Below, in pieces: positions 1 to 11,900 of a DNA stretch of 64,000 bases. The notes under the pieces are model-generated. The model saw only the letters and a program-made list of their open reading frames with translations. It ran no database searches and was not told the DNA's origin. This stretch comes from Ifrita kowaldi (lineage: Eukaryota > Chordata > Aves > Passeriformes > Cinclosomatidae): positions 186,001-250,000 of the forward strand of contig VZRS01009720.1 in the NCBI GenBank assembly GCA_013398055.1. Reading direction: 5' to 3'. Made by a program: the position numbers and the translations under genes. Each line of letters starts with the position of its first letter. The stretch's first letter is position 1.

Positions 1-39
1 TCCTGGGAGCCCAGAACCGGCCAGGGCCTTCCAGATGTA

Positions 40-560
40 TCCCACCAGTGCTGAGCTGAAGGGCATCATCACCTCCCTGAGCCTGCCCACAACACTCACC
101 CCTGGACAGCCCAGGAGGCACCTCCCCAGGTGCAGGGCTCTGCACTTTGTGGAGCTTCATGAGGTTCCTCTCTGCTCACTTCTCCAGTCCATCCAGGTCC
201 CTGTGAGAGGCTGCACAACCACGTGGCCCACCAAACACTCCTCCCAGTTCTATACTGCCTACAAACTTCTGAGGGTGTGCTGTGTCCCATCCACCATGAA
301 TGTTCATTTGGTTGCACTGTACTGGAAATCCAGCTCAACCCCTGGGTCACAGCTACTGATTGGTCCCCAGCTGGACTTTGTGCTGCTGTTCACAACTCTT
401 TGAACCTGGTAGCTCATCCAGTTTTCAGTCTGTCTCACTGTCCATTTGTCCAGTCTGTACTTCCATCACTTTGTTGATGAGGATGTTACAAGCGACACTG
501 CCACTACCCTAAGGAAATCAAGATAAACAATATCCACTGCTCCCCACTCATTCACTGATA
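40..560 (-). mobile_element. Diverged CR1-like LINE fragment, sense on the minus strand
   Basis: Read on the minus strand, part of the right end translates like the CR1 reverse transcriptase segment GAVDIVYLDF (plus strand AAGATAAACAATATCCACTG). The plus strand also carries AACCTGGTAGCTCATCCAGT, TTTCAGTCTGTCTCACTGTC and TTGTTGATGAGGATGTTACA, which I recognise as a common antisense CR1 pattern in birds. It is interrupted by stops and indels, so it is an old dead copy. Similarity may continue to about 830 (AGAGCCTATAACCAGCCCTT and onward), but I am less sure of that part. Confidence 0.7.
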
Positions 561-830
561 GGCTCCTGCAGGCACCTACCAACATGACCCCTGCTGACCT
601 GCTGCTAGGCCTGACCCACAGCTCTCAACTGACTCCTCATTCACCCAAAAAGGAGGAGCTTCGGGAATCCCTGTGGCACTCTCACAATAAAAATCCCCAC
701 AACACCGTGCATCCCTCACCATCTCAGCCTGTCCTTCCTGGAGAGCCTATAACCAGCCCTTGCAACACTCCAGCCATGTCAGCTGTCCCACCCCATCTCT
801 GATCAAAACAAGTTGTGACTGCACACAGAC

Positions 831-3800
831 CTCCAATTCCTCCTGTTTGTGCCCAGTCTTTTCCACAATAAGTGGAAACCAGTGAATGCAAATAAAATAA
901 TCAACTTAGGTTAAGTTTTAGAAACTTCATACTGGCTGCACTTTAATAGCCTGAAACCTCATTTCACACTATGACAAAGTTACAGATGCTGGAGAGAAAA
1001 ATCAACAGTGACAGTGGAGTAATCATGTATGGATGGGTAGATGTGGGAAGAGGTGCTTTGTGGTTATATACAGAGCAAGGAGATGAAGAGTTCTGTCACT
1101 CCTATCCCAGGTAAGACACCCTGTTAGAAGAGAGCTCTGGGCTCCTCTCCAGGGCTCAAACCCAGCAAGCCTTTCTCACCATGCCACTGTTCCTCTGCCC
1201 ACTCCCTGTTACCTGAACCCAAAGCCCCACTCCTGCTCTTTCAAATGCTCAGGAGACTCTGGGATCTGTACTTACAGCACACCCACAGCTTCTCTTCTCA
1301 ATGAAAGTAACCTCAACGAGATTTATTTTACCTTCAGTTGTTCCAAGTACACAGAGTAGAAAGTATCTTCCAGTAAACAATTACTTCTTCCAAAAGCAGA
1401 AACAGTTTGAAATCAAGATTCAAAATTGCTGAAAACTCTGACATTTCTCTTACATAACCTCAAACTCCTAAATTTTGGTAAAAATTCTTTGAAGCAAGAG
1501 TCCCCTGGCTTGCCATCTTTGTACAAAGCAAAAAAACATCTTAGGGTCTTACATTAACTAAATCACCCCTTACATCAGCACTCAAGCCAATGCTTTCTCA
1601 AAGACCAGCTCTACCATATGTAAATCTCAGTACTAACAGGTAACTCTGATGAACACCAGCATTGTTAAAAAGTACAAAGAAAAAAACACAAAAGAAAATG
1701 TAAAATCACACATTTTTATAACCTGCTTAGTAGCTCAGAGAGACCTTTTCTAACTAAAATTGCTTCATGTACTATGGATATATACTGAAATGGATTTCAT
1801 GTGCCTTACAGTCTCAGCTAGCTCCTGGTTATTGGGATGTAGGAAGAAGCTTCCACAGAATGGTGTAATTCCACAGTTGTCTGCTAGACTGTCTTATGTG
1901 TTCCTCTGGAGCAATACTGCTGGCCATTGTTGGGAGCAAAACACTTGAGGGATTTGCAACATTCTTTTCTCACTAATGCACCCTCCTTTCATATAATTTT
2001 AGTTGGTTATTTCTCCTGTAACCAACTTCTCCTCTGAAATAAAGTCAGTGGAAATTAAAAGATAGTTATAAAGATCAACCAAGCAAGAAAATCACAGAAT
2101 TTCATTGCAGCAAACAACTATACACACTACAGATGCTTTTGGACAAAGAAGGAAATTCTTACATCAGCTCCTCCCTCCACCTCTATTCTCCAGGCTCCTA
2201 CGACTATTACTGACAGTATTAGAGAGATATAAATATTATACAACAGCATTTGAAGCTTTGAGAAAAACTTGAGTAATGCCATTTCTGCAACGGAACCTCT
2301 GGCTATGGAATGCACAGCTGTTGAGCAGATGTATAATTTCAGCATTTAGATTCCATTATTTCAAGAGGGATTTTTTTCTTTACTCCATGTTTTCAGATTT
2401 TCTATTTCCATCTGGTTTTTGACCTCCCTCAGCTTAGTCCACTCTTCTCTGTTTTAGTTCATTACACCAAAATAATTTTCTAAATTAGAAACATCTCTAC
2501 ATTTAAAAACTTGTGAATTTAAAGAGAGGTGGGGGAGTGAAACAGGGCCAGGGGCAGAACAAAAACAGACAGTTCAACAGAGGCTCGGGTTTGAATAAAA
2601 ACTGTCCTGTCTGGGTCGGGTTTGATTTTGCAGTTCCTGGTCTAACCCAAATTGGCGAGCCTCTAACTGCATTCCTTCCATGAAATTTTAAGAGCAGGAA
2701 ACTGAAGAATATCAGCTATATGGGAATGTTTCTACACTTTGCCAGAGCCTTCTGCCACAAACTTCTGAGTAAAACAACACTCCAAGTTTTGATTCTTTTT
2801 AGAGTTATAATTAATTATAGTTGTAAGCGAAAAAAAAAATTAGCTCACCATGTACTAAAAGAGCTTTATAAAACATATAAAGATTAGTGTAAACCATTAT
2901 CAGTGGTTGTCAAATCAATCCAGTAAAAATTTATTAATGCAAAAGTAGTAAAACAGTAAAAAATATATATATCGAGATAGCATTGTTTAGAAAAATTTCC
3001 ATTCATCCAAGCCAAGTAAGGACTGGCTGGATCAAGCACAGAATATTGTGTGTCTTAAACTTCAGTCCACACTACAAGTTTTAAAGATGAATTATCCCTG
3101 GTACGACCACTGATTCAGCTCAGCAAATGTGACAGATTGGCCATAAAACCTATCCAATTTTGCATTTAATTTTAGGCTCAGAATAATAATTTGTCTGGGT
3201 GGGGAAGGGCACAATCTCCACTCCTAACAAATGGCATACACATCAGAATACTCCACAGGAAATTTTCTATAGGATAGTTTCACACACACACACACACACA
3301 CAAAAAAAGGTAAAATTATTGTGAACCAGTAAATACAGAAGATAAAATTATAAAAATACATCAATACTTTAAAACGAAACCCCCACATTTTTATTCTGTG
3401 GGGTTTATTGTTTGCTTTGTCTTCAAGAGAGGAGACATTCAAACCAAGTTTTAAAAAAAAACCTTTAAAGCGAAACTTCCCATATCTTCTATCATAAGGG
3501 ACATTTCTGCTTAACACTTGGTACCACTCCTAAATTTTTCATTACTGCTAAAATCCCTTCAGTAACCTGAACAGAGGATAGATTCAGTGCACAAAACATG
3601 GAGTGAGAAGAACGGCTGCACCTCATTAGCTGGCACTTCATTCCTGTGCCCTGTCCCAGTCCTGTGGTGTAATTAACTCTCAGTTGTCCAAACCAGTGCA
3701 AGGCCTGCTCCTCACACAACACTGAGAGGGAAACTGGAGCGTTTCTAAAATCTTCTCCAAGGCATTGTGTTAAAGATGGATTTCTCTTCCCCAAAGAAGG

Positions 3801-6800
3801 ACATGCAGCCAGGAAGAGCACATTTTACCCAGCTTTGTGGTCTCCTCACTCACATTTCCAGTCACTGAAGTTTACTGTTTCTTCCAATTAATCTCTCTTG
3901 TTCTCATACTACTCCCCAAGTTCTTTCATTCCCAAATATAAAGGGACAAGGGGATGATATATGTTTCATATTTTCAGTATCCAGTATATTATTCCTGCTG
4001 GACAATTCCTCCCAATCCTTCTGTTTATGCTTCCTTTTCAAGCCTTCTATACCCCTGCAAAAACACACGGAACAGTTCCTCTCCCTCTGCCTGCCCACTC
4101 CACTGTGAATTTCCAACTGAACACAGGACAGGAAAAAGAATGATTAATTTAGAAATTTTTATCTGAGCTTATTCACCACTTCCATATCCCTGACATTCTG
4201 ACTCTGAGCACACAATGTACTCATTTGCACAAATCTCATGAGCAGAGTATTGATTCTCTGCATAAGTGAAATATCTGATGACTTCAGTCCTCCGAAGTCA
4301 TTTGAGCTCTGCCCACTGATTTCCAGTCAAGTCTGGGACCAGGCTCTCACAGAGGAAGTATGAATGGTTCTAGATGGGACTTTTTTTTCTTTAAAACAAG
4401 AAAAGCAAAGCAAATTTAAATAATTTCAACAGCTGCAGCAGTGAAAAGGAAATCACTTCCACAAACCAGATCTATAGCCTGGTACATATCTTCTGAGACT
4501 TTGGTATTTCTCTAACTTATCCCTGCTACATCTGCTTGTGTTTTATATTTATACATGCTTCAAAGCATGGCAAGACTGACAGTTTTCTCCTTAAGATGGT
4601 AAACTGAGGGAATAGAGACCCAAAGAATTGCTAGTTGCTTCCACATTTTATGCCAATAAAGTTTACTGAAACTACACTGCAAAACCTTGAGTGATATCAA
4701 ATTTTTGTAAAAAGCATTGCTGCTGTTACAATATATGATGCAAATTAAGCTACAATACTGCAGAGCTGAGTTAATAACACTGATTTTTTCCCCTTTTAAT
4801 GCACAGCAACTCATCACATAGTCAAATTACATTTAAATGCACTACATTTTCCTCTGTATTTTGGGGAATCCTATTTTGGGGATAAAATGAGCATGAGAGC
4901 ATTTAGCTGAATGCCGCAGGTACACATCTGTGAATTGTTACTACACAGATTTTTGTCTAATCAAAACCTTTTCAAACATTTAAAGTTCACACCTTCATGA
5001 TAGTCGGAGCACTTGCCCCTCCCCAGTGAAGAGTCACAGGTGACACAGTGGTGGTGGCAGGGACAGCTTCATCAGGGCAATCACTTTCACTGTAACTACA
5101 GGTGTCACTGCAGAAGCTCAGAGCTGGTGACACACCTGACCTTCAATAAGCCTTCGCTGTGGCTTCTCCTTTCCTCCTGCTTACACAACCTATGAATATT
5201 ATCACAATCATGAACCAGAGTTTATTTTCCTACCCTAACACTTGTTTTGAATTTTGCTAACCAGCCCATCATTAAACAGCACTAAACCCAACCGTAACAC
5301 ACAGAATTCAAATGAAACGGGATGGCAACTACAAGACACCATTTAGAATAATGGCAAGAAAAAACCTCTCTGGATTATAAATCTGAAACAGAATGACCCT
5401 ATTTCTCACACCATTTGTGTACAGCTGCAACAACGGGGTCATAAGAAGAAACCCATGCACGGGCTGTGCACTGCTGAAAGATGAATTAAGTTCTTGGTCT
5501 TCTCAATATGTCAAACCTGCTACAGTAAATTTCAAAACATATATTGAATATATATTGCAGACTAGTATCGTAATTGCTGTGTTTTGCTTTGGGGGAAAAT
5601 GAACATGAAATACATCTAATATGCTCTGTAAGTATATCCAGCAAAGTGTTGGGAAGACAATTCACAACGAAGACCATCCTGGCAAGTTGGCAGCTTGTCC
5701 TCTGATTTCCTGGTCAGTGGTGGGCCAGCTATTTGTTTTATCAAACTAAAGCTCTTGAGATTTATGCACCCCAAATATAATGTACTACACAGATGTTTCT
5801 GGACTGAACCCCTCACAAAATAGCTATTCCATAGATCTTCTCAATAAGAGCTAAAATTATGTTTTCTGGACAAAGAAGAAAAATGAGGTGACTGTTTCAA
5901 CCTTTTACCCAGTTCAAGGATCACCTAGTGTAGTCTCCATATTATTCTTAAAGGACACAATATAGCAGGTCAAGTTTTACATTCATTGTCAGTTTTAAAC
6001 ATTTTAAAGAGTAACCACTTGCTGCCAGAGATAAGTGAACCCTCGACAGATTTCACAGCAACTTTTAAGGGATTGGAAGAAAACAAAGCAGAAGGAAATC
6101 CCATTTTCCCTTTAGAGCATTGGCCATCCTGGAAGGCACAGAAGAGACCACTGCAACTGGGGACCATCAGCACAACTGTGGTGGGACAACTGCAGAAGCT
6201 TCTGCAGATCTTGTCCAAAAAAAGAAAAAGTGGAACTACGAAACCAGCAGCAGTGAAAGGAAAACTTTCTTGTCAGGCACACTCCGTGCCTGCCCCCAAG
6301 TCCTGCATTTTGGGAATATTAGCAAAGGAAAGGAGGCTCCAAGTACTCCATCTGTACCCGCATATGACTGTGATGTGATATACTTTTAAATTACTGAGTT
6401 CCTTCTGTCATTTATTTACAGATGACAGTAAGATAAGTGAAGAAATCCCAGGCACTGAAAATATGCCCTCTTTTTACTGAGGAACCAAGAAATACCTAAT
6501 GCTTTCCCAGGTATCCAGACAGAAAGGACAGATCTTCAACTGATGCTTGAAATAAGCAAGGACAAACAAACATTTGTAACAGTTTCTCTAAAACATACTG
6601 ATTGGTGTCTTTCATTCATCTGTGTTTTTCAGCAATTTACCAAAGAAGTTACTGCAGCTCAGTATGTCAGACCTGGTATCCAGAAAAAGCTCACATATCA
6701 TTTACACACTCCACCATATTCAGTATTTTTAATTTGCGTAACAAATCACACAATTTTCACTGTGAGGATCTTGCAGAGCAGTGTCCAAAACATTAGGATT

Positions 6801-7959
6801 TGGGGTCCCACACACTGGCTTTAGGAACGTCTATGCTCTAGCTACATACTGTTTCAGTAAACATGTATTTGATCAGTGAATTCCAAGTAACGTGCTATTT
6901 TAGGCTTGCAGTTTACCAAGAGCTTTCTGCTCCAACTTGAACAAAGGCTCAAACAGATAACATCCAGAGGTCCTTTTCAAAACTAAATTACTTCACAATT
7001 AAGGGAAGAAAATAATTCAGATCCAGCTACATATACTGTCTGTCCCTGGAAGAGATCAGCCAGTGGGACATACTAAGGGCTGGCAGCTGAATCTTGCAGG
7101 TGCATGAGAAGACCCTTCATAAAATTTCAAACCAGATCTCAAAGCCTACCAGGTTGTATGTGTCTGTATAAATACGTATAAAATACACAGCCCCACGCAC
7201 ACATCCCCAAACGAAATGTGGTGCATAACCTAAGAAAAAGCTACAAAAGAACAAAAGTACAAGACCAAAAGACAAATACATTGTCAGCAAAAGTTTTATC
7301 CAGGCTGCCACAAATGCCACAATATGGAGTATTTCTAGCTATAGAGTGGTTAAATTATCTGACTATAAATTGCTCTTATGTTAACTTTTTTATTCCAGGA
7401 CTAGGTTCTACTACAAATCAAACAAGTCTTTCAATTCAGGAGAATCCTCCTCATCTACAAAAGCAGCTTCTCTATCTCTGCAGGTAACAGGCCTGAACAA
7501 TCCCTGGCATGCTAACTTGATAAAAGAACTCAAAGATAATTACCTCTACGCAGAGAACAAAATATGTAAATTCCGAGGGCAATCAATTTACACTGGGAAA
7601 AATCGTCATACAACTTGACACAAAGTAACAGGCAACTGCTGAAAGGAAATACCACAACCTACTACCATTCCCTGCTGCTGAATTCACTCTTAATTTCACC
7701 AAAACAACATCAGAGGGTGGTTGATTGAAAGGTGGTAAAAAGCCATTTATGCTTTTGAACCCTGTTCAATAGATTTTGTAATCAGTTATGAAAACCGCGT
7801 ACATAATCGGTCCTCAACAGTACAGTCTTTCACTGCTAAGGTACGGGCGATTATATGGGGTTATTATTTCTGCAGACTTTTTTTGTTTGACTCCGCTGAA
7901 CGGCAAAAACCGATTTGGAAAGCCGGCGTCCAGCTTTGTTCAAGGCTCGCACAAAAGGA
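831..7959. other. Non-coding region left of the CpG island
   Basis: About 7 kb with no recognised gene. The longest open frame (plus 5986-6378) shows no known domain. If the CpG island is a minus-strand promoter this is intron 1 of that gene. Contains a CA microsatellite. Confidence 0.6.
3281..3302. repeat. (CA)11 microsatellite
   Basis: Eleven uninterrupted CA units followed by a short A run. Confidence 0.95.
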
Positions 7960-8075
7960 AGGCGAAGCACCTTATTCCTCATACCCTTCCCACGACGACG
8001 GGCGCTGCCGCTCGCTCCGGCTGGGGCCGCTCGGCTCCGGGCCCGGGATTACAACACCGGGAAGGGAGAGCAGGA

Positions 8076-8094
8076 GGGAGGGAGGGAGGGAGGG
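8076..8094 (+). repeat. (GGGA)n repeat, perfect G-quadruplex motif
   Basis: Five consecutive GGG runs each separated by one A on the plus strand, inside the CpG island. Fits the strict G3N1 quadruplex pattern. Confidence 0.85.
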
Positions 8095-8182
8095 AGCGCA
8101 CGGCCAGCGAGCGCCGCGCCGGCCCTGCCCGCGAAGGGACCCGCGGACCCCGCGCAGCCCCCGCGGCGCCCACCCGGCCCGG

Positions 8183-8249
8183 NNNNNNNNNNNNNNNNNN
8201 NNNNNNNNNNNNNNNNNNNNNNNNNNNNNNNNNNNNNNNNNNNNNNNNN
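8183..8249. other. Assembly gap of 67 N in the CpG island
   Basis: A run of N flanked by CCGGCCCGG on the left and CCCGCGGGG on the right. GC-rich promoter sequence is often missing from bird assemblies. The open frames across it are artefacts because unresolved bases are read through. Confidence 0.98.
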
Positions 8250-8940
8250 CCCGCGGGGAGGCGGGAGCGCGCCCACCGCCTCCGCCCGCCCGTCAGCACG
8301 TGCCGGGGGCGGGAGGGCTGGCGGGGCTCCCCGGGAAGGAAAGTTGGCCGGGAAGAACCAGCCGGGCCTGCTTTTCCACCCTAGTAGCCCCTCCGCGGGC
8401 GGGAGCGCCGGCCGCTGCCTGGGCCAGCGTGTCGCTGGGCGCCCGGGCCCGGGCGTTATCCCGCCCCGCCGCCCAGCAGCGCTTTCCCCGTGAAGAAGCT
8501 GCTCTAGGGAAGGGCAGAAAGGTGTGAGGGCAAAAAGTGGCCAAGCCGGTGTCATGGAAGCACTGCTGGCCTTGAAGAGGGTCGAGGCACGAGAAGAGCA
8601 GCTGCGGCTGCATTTGGCTGCCGGGCCGGGAAGCTCCATCCAGATGCTGGTGGGGTTGGTGCCATGGAAAGCGGACAAGCTGCCGGGATTCACAGAAGGT
8701 GGGGTGGAAGATTACCGGAGCAGCTTTGATGGGAGTTCAAGGGGGCTGCGTGTGAGCTGGGGAGGGCGGCGAGCAGGCAATGGTGGCAGCAGCGTAGGGG
8801 AAAATGAGGGATTCACATGGGCCTTTCGGCTTCGTGGAAAAATAGTTCTGGGAAGGCTGACGTTGCAGGGCCGCAGGAGGGATAGAGTTCCATTGCAAAG
8901 GACAGCATTGTTTGTTTGCTTTTTCCATTTCCTGTATCTA

Positions 8941-8946
8941 AATAAA
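8941..8946 (+). terminator. Early AATAAA on the plus strand after the CpG island
   Basis: AATAAA about 0.7 kb right of the gap. It could end a short plus-strand transcript started at the island, such as an unstable divergent RNA. Chance occurrence is quite possible. Confidence 0.2.
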
Positions 8947-11900
8947 TATGCCCAGTTAGTTAGAATACATTATAACTTCTGCAATGAGCTGCTCTGCCTG
9001 CTGATAAGGATGCTGAAGGCCATGATTTGCATTGTATTTCGAAGCTCCTTATCATTAGGACAAATTGGAAAAGTAATAATTTGTCTGTCTGTCTTCAAGT
9101 GAGGTCTCCCAGCGGCAGTGCAGGAGGAGCTCCAGTGTCAGTGTCATGTGCCGGGGAGGCCGCACAGCTCCCACCTGGGCTGCTGCCTTTAATCCTCCAC
9201 TCGACACCGTGACAGCACTTGTGGTGCTGATGTCCTCTCGCCTTTCACCTGTCCTGTCACTTGGTTACTCTGCATCAAGAACTTGGCACACAAAGCCAGC
9301 TACAGGGGGAAATGAAGATCACGTGGATCGTACAGACCTACTCAGTTTCCCTTTGCTGCACACCAAAACACTCTTTAGGCCTTCAGGACATACCAGTAAT
9401 TGCTGGTGGAGATGCCTGCCCAGATAAACTGTTTCTAGAGAATAACCAGTTGGGAAGCAATCTGGCATATTGGTGCCAAATAGCCACATGTGCATGGATT
9501 GTGGGAAACATGGGCTTGCTTATTTTGTTGACCTCTCCACAGTGTAGCTCCATTTTTGCATGCTGATATCAGATAGGACTTGTAAATGTTGTGTACTCCA
9601 CTCCAGAGCTGTCACCTCTGAATGTAAGATGAGAGCACTGCATTCTGGCTCACATGTGTTTTACCCACAGATTGTTAGATGAGTGCTTAACTTGTGTACT
9701 ATCCTACATAGCAAAACAAAAGAGGAAGTGTAACTTCAAACCTATCACCTTCACAGACTCCTTTAAAATGTAGGCAGGTAAAGGCACATCTAATAATTGT
9801 ATGTGGCCAGAAACTGTGGTGACAGGCATTTAAAAATGCAGGTCTTGTCTTACTAGACTTTTACAAAATTTTTTCCGATCACCATCATCGAGAAAAATCT
9901 GTCAGTGTCCAAAACAAAGCCAGCCTGCAAGAAAGACAAAATCACAGCTTCCATGCCAAGCAATACAGAACTCCTATGCTTATGTTTATAATTTCAAAGG
10001 AAAATATGAGTCTGCTGTTCTTCCACTCTATGTACTATCAGATTATAGCAGCAGAATAGACACTCAATATGGAAGAAGAATGCAACATGCGTGTGTGTGC
10101 TCCCAACCAGAACCAAAGCTGTTAGTGCTAGCATCTCTTCAGTAATAATGTGTGCTAATACAGCCCAGTGCTTGTCAGATGTTAGATACTGATTTCAATC
10201 CAGGATGCATGAATTTAGCAACAGCCACTAGCCTTGAAATGTATTTAACCCTTTTTGTGAAATGGATCAACTCTTCTCATCCAGTTCTTAGTGTGTGAAC
10301 TTGCACATTGCAGAAATTGCTCTCTCAGCCAGTACTTTTCAAGGCACTTGGGCACTGAAGATACCCACAAGTGGCAGTCCCTGTCGGGTCAGGAACAGTG
10401 TTGCTGAGGATAAAGTTTGTATTGCTATGGCAAGTAATGCCCATCTCTGCATTATTGAGTGCTGTTAACTCCTTGTCTTAATGACAAGATAAAGTCTGCA
10501 AAAGTAAACTACATTATAATAATATTAGGGCTGCAGGAGACCAAACTGCATCTTAATCCAGAATGATGAACCACAACCACCCTAGAAAGTATTTAGATTG
10601 TGATGGATGTCTGATGAAACATCCCACAGAAAATACGGAGGTCTTTCAAAACAGTGCCGTACTTATGTTTCCAGTATCTCTACCAGGATAGGTAGAGGGA
10701 CCTTTTTAAACCAGAAAATGAACACTTCAGGTGATGGGCTCTCAGAAGGGCACAGGGTTCCAGCGAGCTAGTTAGCAGCAGTAATCTTACGTGGTGAGGA
10801 TTTTGGGAATCTGCAAAAACTCAGACACGCCAGGTTTTGGGTAACACAAAGTATTTATTTTGTTAATCGAACAACACTCAAAAAACACCGAAGTCTGAAA
10901 ATCTGAAAAGAAACATACGTTCATTTGACATTTGGCCAAGATGAGATGTGGAAGTCTAACATGAGATACAGAAGAAGCACTTCAAAACTGGCTGTCATGA
11001 TGAAGTGAGCTGTATTAAAAAAAAAAAAAAAATTGGATAGTCTTCCAGCTGCTTTCATTGTTATTTCCTCTCCAGGAATTTCTTATTAGTTCTTGGAATC
11101 ACTAGGGAACTACAAACTTGAATATCAAAAGAACAAAGAGGTATATATAGGGAGAAGGTCAGCCATGTGATAGGACTTGATCTTTGTAGATCCTCCTTCC
11201 CTTCAGTCTTTGGAATTCATGTCTCAAATCTGTGGTCCAAATGTATTTTTGAAAACTGTTTGCAATTAGATGAGTATTTCTCTGTTACTGTTACCAAAAT
11301 AAATATTCCATGCTACATATTAAAAGAATATTGCCCTTCAGCCAGGGACACAATTATTTCACTTAATATGACATGAATTTGGCTTTGTCTCTTTTTCAGA
11401 ATTATTTTACTTGAAAGCATATTCTTTTGATTAAAAATTTATTCAGCTGTTTGTTACTAACAAAAGTCATGGATTTTATTAACTTCTTTGTATGTAAGCA
11501 AAATTAATTCAATAAGGGAGAATCAAATCTGTGAAGAAAGGTGTTTTCTAAAAATTTTTGCTAGTGGAGCACTGGTAGTAAAGAGGCAAGCCATGTCCAA
11601 CCTTGAGTCCAGGCAGCGTGGTGTGGAACTGAGTCCAGGGCAGCACTGGAGAGCACTGTGGCAATAATCCAAGGAATGACAGCTCAGGGTGCAAAGCACA
11701 GGCACAAGGAAACAGGAGACGTTTCCCACAGCTCAAGCACTTGGTGTGTTTTGGGGTTACTTGGGCCTTTGCAGGGGATTCTTCCTCAGCCTTGTGCAGG
11801 TGGCCATGGAGGAAGGAGGACAGAATGGCTGTACCTGTCCCCATCAGCTGCTGCAGGGTGGGAGCTGATTCCTCACTGAGCTGTGCAGGAGGGAACTGAC

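Larger units (their letters stand above)
7960..8560. promoter_or_regulatory. CpG island, probable housekeeping-type promoter (interrupted by a gap)
   Basis: Sharp rise in GC and CpG compared with both sides: repeated CGCGGGG, CCGCGG, GCCGGG, CGCCC boxes and GC-box-like GGGCGGG sequences around an unresolved gap. No TATA box is evident. Such islands mark vertebrate promoters, often with non-coding first exons. By mammalian gene order (LDB3 then BMPR1A, same strand) a minus-strand BMPR1A first exon could lie here, which would make 1-7960 its first intron; that is not visible in the sequence. A plus-strand or divergent transcript is equally possible. Confidence 0.7.

Noticed and set aside
35..403. 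122-codon frame at the left edge
   Set aside because: Lies in a CR1-like fragment, on the strand opposite to the element's coding sense.
5986..6378. 130-codon plus-strand frame with a KKRK stretch
   Set aside because: Basic stretch arises from an A-rich run; no homology, no splice context.
7788..8693. Several long frames on both strands across the CpG island
   Set aside because: They run through 67 unresolved bases and exist in several frames at once, as expected for stop-poor GC-rich DNA.
8524..9102. 192-codon plus-strand open frame right after the CpG island
   Set aside because: The GC-rich first half keeps the frame open by composition; the second half is AT-rich with no domain. No homology recognised.
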